From Prado023 sp963788325 (GTDB lineage: Bacteria; Actinomycetota; Actinomycetes; S36-B12; CAIYMF01), in the NCBI GenBank assembly GCA_963788325.1, contig CAWBGJ010000014.1:372001-436000 (forward strand): DNA of 64,000 nt, given 5' to 3'. The translations under genes and the position numbers were made by a program. Below, in pieces: positions 7,507 through 15,842 of this stretch. The notes under the pieces are model-generated. The model was not told the origin of the DNA. It did no database searches and saw nothing but the letters and a program-made list of their open reading frames with translations. Numbering within the stretch: the first letter of the stretch is position 1; each line of letters opens with the position of its first letter.

Positions 7507-9607
7507 GGCCTGGGGGCCTGCGGGAGGCCGTCGGCGCCGATCGTGGGCAGCGCGTCGGCGACGTCTCCGCCGACCAGCACGCTTCGGGTCGGGTCGGCGG
7601 CCCCGTCGCGCACGCCGAACAGTGCCTCGTAGATCCCGCGGACGCTGGCCCCGGAGGTGCCTGCCCCGGTGCCGCCCTGGGAGACCATGATCACCACGGC
7701 GTAGCGCGGGTCGTCGGCCGGCGCGAACGACGCGAACCACGAGGTCGCCTGGGATCCGTACACCTCACCGGTGCCGGTCTTGCCGGCCAGAGGGACCTCG
7801 TCGAGGGGGAAGCCCGCGAAGGGCCTTCGGGCCGTCCCATCGTCGATCACGCCGCGCAGCGCCCGACGGAGGAAGTCCAGGTCCTCGGCGGGCACGCCCA
7901 GCGTCCCGGTCGCCTCGGACTCCATCTCGTCGCGCACCGAGCCGTCGGCAGCCAGCAGGGCGCGGGCCACCTGCGGCCGGTAGAGCGTGCCCCCGTTGGC
8001 GATGGCGGCATAGGCCGAGGCCATCTGCAGCACACTGGCCGTGGTGTCGCCCTGGCCGATCGCCGCGTTGAGGGCGTCCCCGACCCGCCACAGCATGCCC
8101 TCAGCGCAGTTCTCCTTGGCCAGCTTCTTGAGGTACTTGGCGCGGGTGGGGTCCGCGACCTCCGGGTAGCCCGACTCCGCCCGCCGGCACCAGTCGTCGC
8201 GCTGGGCCTCCCATTGGGTCGCCTTGTACTCCCGGGACGCGATCCGGCCCGCGGTCTCCCCCGGCAGGTCGATCCCGGTCGGCCGGCCGAACCCGAAGTC
8301 GGCTGCCGTGCTGGCCAGCAGGTCGGCGGGCTGGGCCACTCGCGTCGACCCGCCGTCGGCGCGCCACTGCTCATGGGCCAGGCGGTAGTACACGGTGTCG
8401 CAGGAGACCTCGAGCGCTCGTTGCAGGGAGATCGGTCCGTAGGAACGGGACTTGTAGTTCTGGAACGCCCGACCACCGACCGTGTAGGCGCTCGGGCAGG
8501 GGTAGGCGGCGGTGGTGGAGTAGCCGGCGCGCAGCGCGGCAGCGGTGCTGACCACCTTGAACGTCGACGCCGGGGCCAGGGCGCTGGCCACCGCCCGATG
8601 GAGCAGTGGCTGACCCGCCCCCGGTTCGGTCAGCGCCGCGTAGTCCGATTCCGAGATCCCGCCTGCCCACACGTTGGCGTCGAATCCCGGGGCTGACGCC
8701 AACGCCAGCACGGCCCCGGTGCGCACGTCGAGCACGACGGCGGCCCCGCTGTCGGCCTCATAGGGTCGCTTGGAGATCGGGTCGATCCGGCCCCGACCCC
8801 GCTCGATGGCGGCCTGGAGCTGCGCCTCGACGACGGCCTGCAGATCCGCGTCGATGTTGGTCACGAGCGTCAGCCCCGGCTCTGCGGGCTCGAGGACGGT
8901 GGCCGCAGCCCGATGCCCGGCGCTGTCCACCTCGGCCTGCTCACGGCCCGGCGTGCCGCGCAGGGCCTGGTCATAGACCTGCTCGAGTCCGGCCCGGCCA
9001 GACACCGCGATCCCGTCGAGGGTCGGGTCCTCGGCGAGGTCCTCGGCCGTGACCGCCGCGACGTGGCCGAGGGTGTGGGCCGCCAGGACTCCTGCTCCGG
9101 GTAGTCGCGTACCGACGATTCCACGATGGAGACCGCGGGGTAGCCCTGAGGGTCGGCCATGATCGCGCCGGCCCCCCGGATGCCGATGTCGCGGGCGATG
9201 ACCGGGTTGGCTCCGGGGGCACCGTTCCAGCAGTCCGGTTGAGGGCGAGCGCCGGGCGTCCCGCAGTTGCGCAGCCGGTCGGCCAGGCGCTCGGAATCCA
9301 CCTCGAGCAGGCTCGCGAGCGCGGCCAGGACGTCCTGGCCATCGTCGTCGAGCCGGCGCAGTTCGCGCCGGGAGACCGTGACGTCGAGGCTGATCCGGTT
9401 GGCCGCCAACGTGCGGCCCTGCTGGTCGAGGACCATGCCGCGGGCGGCCGGGGTCACGACCTCGCGCAGGCGGTTGTCCTGCGCCGCGAGGAGTGCCGAC
9501 TCGGAGTCCACGACCTGCAGGCTGAACGCGCGTGCGGCCAGGGTGACCACCAGGGACAGGACCAGGACGGCCAGGACGAGCAGGCGCGCGTGCGCGCGGT
9601 CGGTCAT
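7503..9607 (-). CDS. mrdA: Penicillin-binding protein 2 (frameshifted near 9090)
   Basis: Class B transpeptidase of the elongasome. The N-terminal part (MTDRAHARLLVLAVLVLSLV, membrane anchor, dimerisation region to VRDYPEQ) is in one frame. The rest (LAAHTLGHVAAVTAEDL onward) is in another. The rest includes SxxK (ASTFK), the SCD motif (EVSCDTVYYRL) and KTG (AGKTGTGEV). One missing base at about 9088-9096 (GAGTCC where GAGGTCC would restore the frame) joins them into a 701-residue protein, normal for PBP2. It overlaps mreD and rodA by four bases each. I treat it as an intact gene with a probable sequence error; a real lesion would disrupt wall elongation. Confidence 0.9.
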
Positions 9608-10296
9608 GGTCGGTCCCTCCCGCCGGATCTGGCAGGGCTCGACAGCCCCGGCGGCACACGCGGTGGGCTCGCCACGCGTGGCGTGCGCCGGGTGCTCAGC
9701 AGGAGCGCGGCCGGCGCCAGCAGCAGCCCCCAGGCCACGCTCGTCGCGACAGCCAGCACCAGCGCACTCCAGGACATCCCCGTCGCGCCGCCGGCAAACC
9801 ACACGACGACGGCGCGCGCGATCACGACGGCACCGGAGCCCAGTGCGAGCACGGCCATGGCCGCGAACGGGCCCGGTCGGTAGGTGGCCCCGGCCCGACC
9901 CATCAGGGCCGCGGCCAGCACGAGCACCAGCATCCAGCCGCCGAGTGGCCCGGCCGCCGGCGGGATGAGGTCCAGGACCACACCAGCGACGGCGCCGACC
10001 ACGACCCCGGCCCTGGCCCCGTGGGTCAGGGCGATCGCCAGCACGCAGATCGCCACGAGATCCGGAACCGCCCACGCGGTGGGCAGCAGGTTGACCCAGG
10101 TCACCTGCAGCAGGACCAGCAGGAGCAGCGCCGCCCCGAGCAGGGTCAGGGTCCACGGGGAGCGCGGCATAGGGGTGGCTGCGCCGAACGACTCCGGCGC
10201 TCCGGAGGGTCCGGCACCTGCGCCCAGCACCCTGAAGGGCCCCGAGGTCGGGCTCCCCCAGCGAATCCGGCCGGCCTGCCCGGCGCGAGCCGTCAC
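9604..10296 (-). CDS. mreD: Rod shape-determining protein MreD
   Basis: A small membrane subunit of the Mre elongasome with about five hydrophobic segments (LLGAALLLLVLLQVTWVNLL, LVLVLAAALMG and others) and the typical TWVNLLP...PDLVAI start of MreD. The GTG at 10296 sits in a GTGA overlap with the mreC stop, which supports it. An ATG at 10170 (MPRSPWTLTLL) would remove 42 disordered residues and is the other possible start. The C-terminus is basic and Pro-rich. It is encoded between mreC and mrdA, as in most Actinobacteria with rod genes. Confidence 0.88.
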   Translation of the reverse strand: MTARAGQAGRIRWGSPTSGPFRVLGAGAGPSGAPESFGAATPMPRSPWTLTLLGAALLLLVLLQVTWVNLLPTAWAVPDLVAICVLAIALTHGARAGVVVGAVAGVVLDLIPPAAGPLGGWMLVLVLAAALMGRAGATYRPGPFAAMAVLALGSGAVVIARAVVVWFAGGATGMSWSALVLAVATSVAWGLLLAPAALLLSTRRTPRVASPPRVPPGLSSPARSGGRDRP

Positions 10297-11167
10297 GGGG
10301 CGCCACCGCCTTCGTCGGGCGCGGAGCCGGCGGGAGCCGAGCCATCAGGCGCGGAGCCATCGGGCGCGGAGCCATCAGGGATCAGCACGAGCACCCGGTC
10401 GATCGTCGAGTCGTCCACGGCCGGCGCAACCTCGCCCACCCGGTTCAGCGCGGTCGAGGTCCCGGTCACCTTCGTGATGCGACCGATCGGCAGTCCGGCC
10501 GGAATGGCCCCGCCGGGCGTGCCCAGCGTGACGACGAGGTCGCCCGGGGCCATGGCGCCCTGAGGGTCCAGCAGGGTCAGCGCGCCCGCCGCGCCGGTGC
10601 CGCGGAAGATGCCGGCCTCTCCCGAGGCAGCGACCCGGACCGCGAGCTCGGTGCTGGGGTCCACCAGCAGTCGGACGGTGCTGACCTGCGGCGACACGGC
10701 CTCGGCGATCCCCGCCATGCCCTGCACTCCGAGCACTGCGAGCCCCGAGCGCACCCCGACAGAGGAGCCCGCCGAGATGGCCACAGAGCGCACGAGGTCC
10801 TGGCCGGCCGAAACGGACACCACGCGCGCAGCAGCCGGGCGGTACCCCTGCGCGGGAGCGAGCGCGGCCAGTTCGGCGTCCTGAGCCTGGGTGAGTCGAC
10901 CGGCTGCGGCTGCCCCGGCCTCGGCGCGCGCCTGCGCGAGCTGGGCCTCCAACTCGGCGATCCGCTCGCGTTGCGCGCCCGCCCCCCGAACCGGTCGACC
11001 ACCGAATCCCGGGCCCAGGCCAGGGCACGCTCCGATGGACCGGCCACCGCGCCGGCCGCGCCGCGCAGGGCTTGGGTCGGGCCCGAGCTGCGCAGGTCGA
11101 GCAGGACGAGCATCAGGGCAGCAGCCAGCAGGGCACCGACGATCACCCTGGTGTTGCGCCGGGCCAT
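10293..11167 (-). CDS. mreC: Rod shape-determining protein MreC (frameshifted near 10985)
   Basis: Membrane-anchored scaffold linking MreB to PBP2/RodA. Residues 1-60 (MARRNTRVIVGALLAAALML anchor, through VVDRFGG) are in one frame. The coiled coil (AQRERIAELEAQLAQARAEA) and the beta-barrel domains are in another. The frames change at a run of six C at 10983-10988 on the plus strand; a seventh would restore a 291-residue protein. The C-terminus ends in four DGSAP/AGSAP pentapeptides encoded by a 15-base tandem repeat. The ATG overlaps the last base of the mreB TGA. Confidence 0.87.
10323..10378 (-). repeat. 15-base tandem repeat in the mreC 3' end
   Basis: Three to four tandem copies of GGAGCCATCAGGCGC (plus-strand sense) encode repeated DGSAP pentapeptides in the disordered MreC tail. 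Copies differ at single positions. Such arrays expand and contract by slippage. Confidence 0.75.
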
Positions 11168-12213
11168 CAGTGCCGCGGCTCCGGGATCAGGACGCGGGCC
11201 AACGCGTCGAAGGACTCGATCGCACGGCCGACGCCGAGGACGACAGCCTGCGTGGGGTGCTCCGCGACGACGACGGGCATGCCGGTCTCGCTGGCCAGCC
11301 GCCGGTCCAGGCCAGCGAGCTGAGCCCCGCCGCCGGTGAGCACGATCCCGCGGGCCAGGACGTCGCCGGCCAGCTCCGGCGGGGTGCGGTCCAGCGTGCT
11401 CGACACGGCAGCGACGATGGCCAGCAGCGGCTCGTCGAGGGCCCAACGGATCTCCTCGGCCGTGACCGGGACCGTGCGCGGCAGGCCGGTGACCAGGTCC
11501 CTGCCACGCAGCTCGGCACCCGGCTCCTCGGCGGCCGGGAAGGCCGACCCGATGGCGAGCTTCACGTCCTCGGCGGTGCGCTCCCCGATGAGCAGCGAGT
11601 ACTCCTTCTTGGCGTAGCCGATGATCGCCTCGTCGAGGCGGTCACCGCCCACGCGCACCGACGTGCTGGCCACGGTCCCGCCGAGGGCCAGCACGGCCAC
11701 CTCCGTGGTCCCGCCGCCGATATCGACGACCATCGAGCCGGTCGCCTCGTGCACCGGAAGCCCAGCACCGATCGCCGCGGCCATCGGCTCCTCCATCAGG
11801 TGCACCTCGCGGGCACCGGCGGAATAGCACGCATCGCGCACCGCGCGACGTTCCACACCGGTGATGCCGCTGGGCACGGCCACGATGATCCGGGGCCGCG
11901 ACCAGAAGCTGCGCTTGTGCACGCGGCCCACGAAGTAGCGCAGCATCCGTTCAGCGTTGTCGAAGTCCGCGATGACCCCGTCGCGCAACGGCCGCACGGT
12001 GACGATGTGCTCCGGGGTGCGGCCCAGCATGGCCTTGGCGTCCGCCCCGACGCCGACGAGCTCGCCGGTCTCCACCGAGACCGCGACGATCGAGGGTTCG
12101 ACCAGCGCGATCCCGGCCCCGCGCACATAGACCAGGGTGGTGGCCGTGCCGAGGTCGATGGCCAGGTCGCGGCTGGCGAACGCGCGACCGGTGGAGTCAC
12201 CCACTGCGCTCAC
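11167..12213 (-). CDS. mreB: Rod shape-determining protein MreB
   Basis: A 348-residue bacterial actin that organises lateral wall synthesis. It has the actin-fold phosphate loops and adenosine motifs: LAIDLGTATTLVYV near the N-terminus, MVVDIGGGTTEVAVLALGG in the middle and GIVLTGGGAQLAGLD near the end. Two GTG starts are possible (12213 and 12204). The second has GAGGGG at better spacing, the first gives the family-typical length. A longer in-frame start would run through the hairpin at 12244-12294 and is rejected. It is first in the mreBCD-mrdA-rodA operon. Confidence 0.93.
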   Translation of the reverse strand: MSAVGDSTGRAFASRDLAIDLGTATTLVYVRGAGIALVEPSIVAVSVETGELVGVGADAKAMLGRTPEHIVTVRPLRDGVIADFDNAERMLRYFVGRVHKRSFWSRPRIIVAVPSGITGVERRAVRDACYSAGAREVHLMEEPMAAAIGAGLPVHEATGSMVVDIGGGTTEVAVLALGGTVASTSVRVGGDRLDEAIIGYAKKEYSLLIGERTAEDVKLAIGSAFPAAEEPGAELRGRDLVTGLPRTVPVTAEEIRWALDEPLLAIVAAVSSTLDRTPPELAGDVLARGIVLTGGGAQLAGLDRRLASETGMPVVVAEHPTQAVVLGVGRAIESFDALARVLIPEPRH

Positions 12214-12243
12214 CCCTCGGCGGTCGGTCCGTGCAGTTCGTGG

Positions 12244-12294
12244 GTTGATGGGTACGGAATCGACCAACGGATGGTCGATTCCGTACACATCAAC
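12244..12294. repeat. 23-base-pair inverted repeat between ndk and mreB
   Basis: The left arm (12244-12266) and right arm (12272-12294) are complementary at 22 of 23 positions around a 5-base loop, ACGGA. The arm core is TACGGAATCGACCA. It starts 6 bases after the ndk stop and ends about 30 bases before mreB. No T-tract follows. It may be a terminator, a processing site, or an operator for the mre operon. Confidence 0.85.
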
Positions 12295-12299
12295 GCAGG

Positions 12300-12710
12300 T
12301 CAGTCCAGGTTGGGGAAGAAGAGCGCGACCTCGCGGGCCGCGGACTCCGGGGAGTCCGAGCCGTGGGTGACGTTCTCCTGCATCACGGTGGCCAGGTCGC
12401 CACGGATCGTGCCCGGGGCGGCGGTCACCGGGTTGGTGGCGCCCATCATCGATCGCCAGGACGCGATCGCCTCGGGGCCCTCGAGCACTGCCGCGACCAG
12501 AGGGCCGGAGGTGATGAAGTCCACGAGGCTGCCGAAGAACGGCTTCTCGGCGTGCTCGGCGTAGTGGGCCTGCGCGGTCTGCCGGTCGAGCGTGCGCAGC
12601 TCCAGGGCGATGATCGTCAACCCCTTGGCCTCGATGCGCGAGAGCACCTCGCCGACCAAGTGGCGCGCCACACCGTCGGGCTTGATCAGGACCAGGGTCC
12701 GCTGCGTCAT
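12300..12710 (-). CDS. ndk: Nucleoside diphosphate kinase
   Basis: A 136-residue enzyme that equalises NTP and dNTP pools by ping-pong phosphotransfer from ATP. It has MTQRTLVLIKPDGVARHLVG at the start, the catalytic-His loop in NVTHGSDSPESAAREVALFF (the His of THGSD) and MMGATNPVTAAPGTIRGDLA. The length is standard and the ATG has AGGAGG five bases upstream. It follows DUF4233 and folC on the same strand, a standard actinobacterial order. Confidence 0.97.
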   Translation of the reverse strand: MTQRTLVLIKPDGVARHLVGEVLSRIEAKGLTIIALELRTLDRQTAQAHYAEHAEKPFFGSLVDFITSGPLVAAVLEGPEAIASWRSMMGATNPVTAAPGTIRGDLATVMQENVTHGSDSPESAAREVALFFPNLD

Positions 12711-12820
12711 GGGGCCTCCTGCGCGACCGGGCGGCACCTCCACCCGTGAGGCGGCAAGCCTACCCGCCCCCGGGCTGGGGTCCGGACCGCTGCCAGCGGG
12801 CCTGCGCGGGTGCGGCGCGC

Positions 12821-13141
12821 CTACTGCGGCGCGGCGCGACCGGCCTCGGCCTTGCGACCCAGGTGCACGGCCGTCCACCACAGGGCGGCGAAGACCACAC
12901 CCAGGCCGAACAGCATCGGGGCGGCGAACCCGGCCAGGATGACGGCCACCTGCAGCGCCCACCCCACGGCCAGGAAGTACGGTCGGTTGAACAGCCCCGG
13001 CAGCAGCAGGCAGGCCAGGGCCAGGGCGACCAGTACCCAGGCGACCCATCCGGGCCGGCCATCAACCATGAGGGCCACCGGGATCGCCAGCAGCAGGACG
13101 ATCGCCTCCATGATCAGGACGCTGGAGGTCAGCACCCTCAT
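12821..13141 (-). CDS. DUF4233 membrane protein
   Basis: A 106-residue protein with about four hydrophobic helices (VLIMEAIVLLLAIPVALMV, VLVALALACLLLPGL and others) ending in a short basic tail. It overlaps the folC stop by four bases (ATGA) and precedes ndk. This folC-DUF4233-ndk order is conserved in Actinobacteria. The function is unknown. Confidence 0.88.
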   Translation of the reverse strand: MRVLTSSVLIMEAIVLLLAIPVALMVDGRPGWVAWVLVALALACLLLPGLFNRPYFLAVGWALQVAVILAGFAAPMLFGLGVVFAALWWTAVHLGRKAEAGRAAPQ

Positions 13142-14733
13142 CGGTAGTCCTCGAAGTCGTCGAGCAGGTCCTCGAGGTCGTCGGGTGCCCTTCCCCGTGG
13201 GGCCGTGTGCTCGGAGCGGGTCGCCCCGGATTCCCGGCCGGACTCCGCGCCAAGCAGCATCCGGGCCTCGGCAGCCATCGTGACCGAGCCGGTCACCAGG
13301 ACTCCGGCACCGACCCCGGCAGGCGCCGCGGCCTCGGCCAGACCGATCCCGCGCTCCAGGGCCTCATCGAGTCGCTCGACCACCTCGACCCGCTCCTCGC
13401 CGAGCACCTCGGCAGCGATCGCGGCCAAATCCGCGACGGGCACAGCCCGCGGGGAGTTCGAGCGCGTGATGACGACCTTGTCGACGATCGGGTCGAGGGC
13501 CGCGAGGATCCCGGCGGCGTCCTTGCCCGCCAGGATGCCGACCACGGCCACCGTGGCGGTGAAGGCGAACGACTCCGACACGGCGGCCACCATCGCCTGC
13601 GCGCCCGGCACGTTATGGGCAGCGTCGACGAGCACGGTCGGGCCGCGACGCACCACCTCCAGGCGCCCGGGTGAGGTCACCGACGCGAATCCGGCTCGGA
13701 CTGCGACGGGGTCGAGCTGACGCCGCGGGGCGGCCACCGGCACGTCCGAGGCGGTCCCCGGGGCAGGCTCGCTGCCGGGCTCGGGCTCCCGCAGGTCGAC
13801 CAGTGTGGTGGGGGCCAGCGCCGGGTCCCTCCCGGTCGGATCGGCCAGCTCCGGGGGCTCCAGGCCGAAGAACGACTCCACGGCGACCACGGCGGCAGCG
13901 GCGTTGCGCGCCTGGTGCTCACCGAACAGCGGGAGGAACACGTCCGCGTAGTCCCCGCCGAGCCCGCGCAGGGTCAGCTGCTGGCCGCCCACTGCCAGGA
14001 CCCGCTCGACCACACCGAAGTGCACGCCCTCCATCGCGGTGCGGGCCTCCAGCGCCAGCGTGGCCGCCGTGAGCACCTGCTGGGCGGGCAGCTCCTGGGC
14101 TGCCAGGACGACCGACGAGCTCGGCTTGATGATGCCGGCCTTCTCCCCGGCGATATCGGCCAGGGTGTCACCCAGGTAGTCCGAATGGTCCATCCCGATC
14201 GGCATGATGACCGCGACCTGTGCATCCGCGACGTTGGTGGCATCCCACGTGCCGCCCATGCCCACCTCGAGGACCGCCACGTCGACCGGGGCATCGGCGA
14301 ACGCCGCGAAGCCCAGCGCCGTCATCACCTCGAAGAAGCTCAGCTTCGGTCCGCCTTCGAGTTCGCTGGCCTCGTCGGCCATGGCCAGGACCGGAGCGAC
14401 CTCGTCGTACACGTTCAGGAAGTCGGTCAGCTCTATCGGCTCGCCATCGAGGCGGATCCGCTCACGCAGGTCGGCCAGGTGCGGCGAGGTGATCAGCCCC
14501 GTGTGCAGGCCGAACGAACGCAGCAGCGCCTCGATCATCCGTGCCGTGGACGTCTTGCCGTTGGTGCCCGTCACGTGGATCACCGGGAACGCGCGCTGGG
14601 GGTCGCCCAGGTACTGGGTGAGGGTCCGGATCCGTTCGAGGGTGGGCGATATCTGGGTCTCCGGCCAGCGCGCCTCAAGGGCTCGGCGCACCTCGTCGAA
14701 ACGTTCCATCGGCTCGTGCGGATCAGTGGTCAC
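13138..14733 (-). CDS. folC: Folylpolyglutamate synthase / dihydrofolate synthase
   Basis: A Mur-ligase-like enzyme that adds glutamate to folates. It has the P-loop VIHVTGTNGKTSTARMIEALL, the folate-loop HTGLITSPHL, EVGMGGTWDATNV and the C-terminal domain motif VLVDAAHNVPGAQAM. The frame continues far upstream as a shadow. I chose the GTG at 14733 (531 residues); the ATG at 14710 (MERFDEVRRALEARW) is equally possible, and neither has a strong ribosome site. An acidic tail (DDLEDLLDDFEDYR) and a Glu/Pro-rich insert near residue 310 are unusual. Confidence 0.94.
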   Translation of the reverse strand: MTTDPHEPMERFDEVRRALEARWPETQISPTLERIRTLTQYLGDPQRAFPVIHVTGTNGKTSTARMIEALLRSFGLHTGLITSPHLADLRERIRLDGEPIELTDFLNVYDEVAPVLAMADEASELEGGPKLSFFEVMTALGFAAFADAPVDVAVLEVGMGGTWDATNVADAQVAVIMPIGMDHSDYLGDTLADIAGEKAGIIKPSSSVVLAAQELPAQQVLTAATLALEARTAMEGVHFGVVERVLAVGGQQLTLRGLGGDYADVFLPLFGEHQARNAAAAVVAVESFFGLEPPELADPTGRDPALAPTTLVDLREPEPGSEPAPGTASDVPVAAPRRQLDPVAVRAGFASVTSPGRLEVVRRGPTVLVDAAHNVPGAQAMVAAVSESFAFTATVAVVGILAGKDAAGILAALDPIVDKVVITRSNSPRAVPVADLAAIAAEVLGEERVEVVERLDEALERGIGLAEAAAPAGVGAGVLVTGSVTMAAEARMLLGAESGRESGATRSEHTAPRGRAPDDLEDLLDDFEDYR

Positions 14734-14826
14734 GGGGCCAATCGTCGCATCCCGGCGCGGCCGCTGCCGACGCGCGAACCAGCCGACCGCCCTAGATTGG
14801 GACGCCCGAGCGAAGGGACCCGGCCC

Positions 14827-15336
14827 GTGGCACACAACCCCTACGACGAGCCGCCGACCGCCAGCGATGCTCCCCCGGCGATCGAGGCAATCGACCCCGG
14901 AGCCCAGCCGAGGGCCCAGGGCCCCGACAACGGCCCGGAGGTAGCGGGCGACCTGACCCGTACCCTGGTGGCGTTCGGTGGCGCCAGCGTCCTGGTCGGC
15001 GGCGTGCTCGCCGCGGTGTCTGACCGCCCGGGTCCGCGGGCCTTCGGCCAGCAGAGCGCGATGTGGGGCGCGATCAACCTCGCGATCGCGGGCTTCGGCA
15101 CGTGGCGCGCTCGGTCCCGTCCGGCGCAGGCGGCCGAGCTGCGCAGGACACTGCTGGTCAACGCAGCGCTGGACCTGGGATACATCGCCGCCGGAGCCCA
15201 CGTGGCCCACCACCGGGTGACCTTCGGGGGTCGACTGGCACCGGAGGCCGCCCGCGGGCACGGCGCCGCGATCGTCGTGCAGGGCGCGGGCCTGATGACC
15301 CTGGACCTGCACCACGCGCGGAGGCTGCAGGCGTAG
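14827..15336 (+). CDS. Uncharacterised small membrane protein
   Basis: A 169-residue protein starting with GTG (VAHNPYDEPPTASDAPP). About 45 disordered Pro/Ala-rich residues are followed by roughly four hydrophobic segments, including LVAFGGASVLVGGVLAAVS and LVNAALDLGYIAAGAHVAHH. The phrase FGQQSAMWGAINLAIAGFG recurs in a family of actinobacterial proteins I know only as uncharacterised. It is divergent from folC over about 90 bases and is followed on the same strand by a DCC protein and valS. Confidence 0.65.
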   Translation: MAHNPYDEPPTASDAPPAIEAIDPGAQPRAQGPDNGPEVAGDLTRTLVAFGGASVLVGGVLAAVSDRPGPRAFGQQSAMWGAINLAIAGFGTWRARSRPAQAAELRRTLLVNAALDLGYIAAGAHVAHHRVTFGGRLAPEAARGHGAAIVVQGAGLMTLDLHHARRLQA

Positions 15337-15372
15337 GCAGCGCGGCGCTCCCGTCGCTGGGACACTGAGGGC

Positions 15373-15831
15373 ATGTCGGATCCGGTGTTCCTCTTCGACG
15401 GCGATTGCGCGTTCTGCTCGTCTGCGGCCCGCTGGTTGGCCGGGGCGGTACCCGGCCCGGTACCGATCGTCGCGTGGCAGCATGCGGACCTCGACCTGCT
15501 CGGGGTGGGCGTGCACGAGGTCGAAGTGGCCGTCGTGCTGGTGGGGCCGACCGGCAGGACGAGTGGGGCGGCCGCGATCGCCCGGCTGCTGACCGGCAGC
15601 GACCGCCGGGGCTGGCGTCTGATCGGCACCCTGATGGATCAGCCGCTGGTGCGCCCGGTGGCCGCGCGGGCCTACCTCTGGGTGGCGAGTCACCGGCACC
15701 AGCTGCCCGGGGGCACGCCCGCATGCGCGCTCCCCCGCTCGGCGGGTGCTGCGGGTGCGGCCGGTGCCGCGAGTGCGGCGGCTACAGCCCAGCGCGATGA
15801 CGGACACGGAGCCCGCACGGGCGCCCACTAG
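15373..15831 (+). CDS. DCC family thiol-disulfide oxidoreductase-like protein (DUF393)
   Basis: A 152-residue protein opening with VFLFDGDCAFCSSAARWLAG, the DxDCxxC signature of the DCC family with its predicted thioredoxin-like fold and redox CxxC. The rest follows the family order (TSGAAAIARLL, then AARAYLWVASHRHQLPG). The last 30 residues are low complexity (AGAAGAAGAASAAAT). The partner is unknown. A second DCC gene lies at 25963-26358. Confidence 0.82.
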   Translation: MSDPVFLFDGDCAFCSSAARWLAGAVPGPVPIVAWQHADLDLLGVGVHEVEVAVVLVGPTGRTSGAAAIARLLTGSDRRGWRLIGTLMDQPLVRPVAARAYLWVASHRHQLPGGTPACALPRSAGAAGAAGAASAAATAQRDDGHGARTGAH

Positions 15832-15842
15832 AATCGCGCCCC

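Noticed and set aside
7503..9607. Two separate genes in place of one PBP2
   Set aside because: The two frames join at a single base into a full-length PBP2 with anchor and transpeptidase motifs.
15832..15842. A T-box riboswitch in front of valS
   Set aside because: Only 11 bases separate valS from the upstream gene, and no T-box sequence is seen further up.
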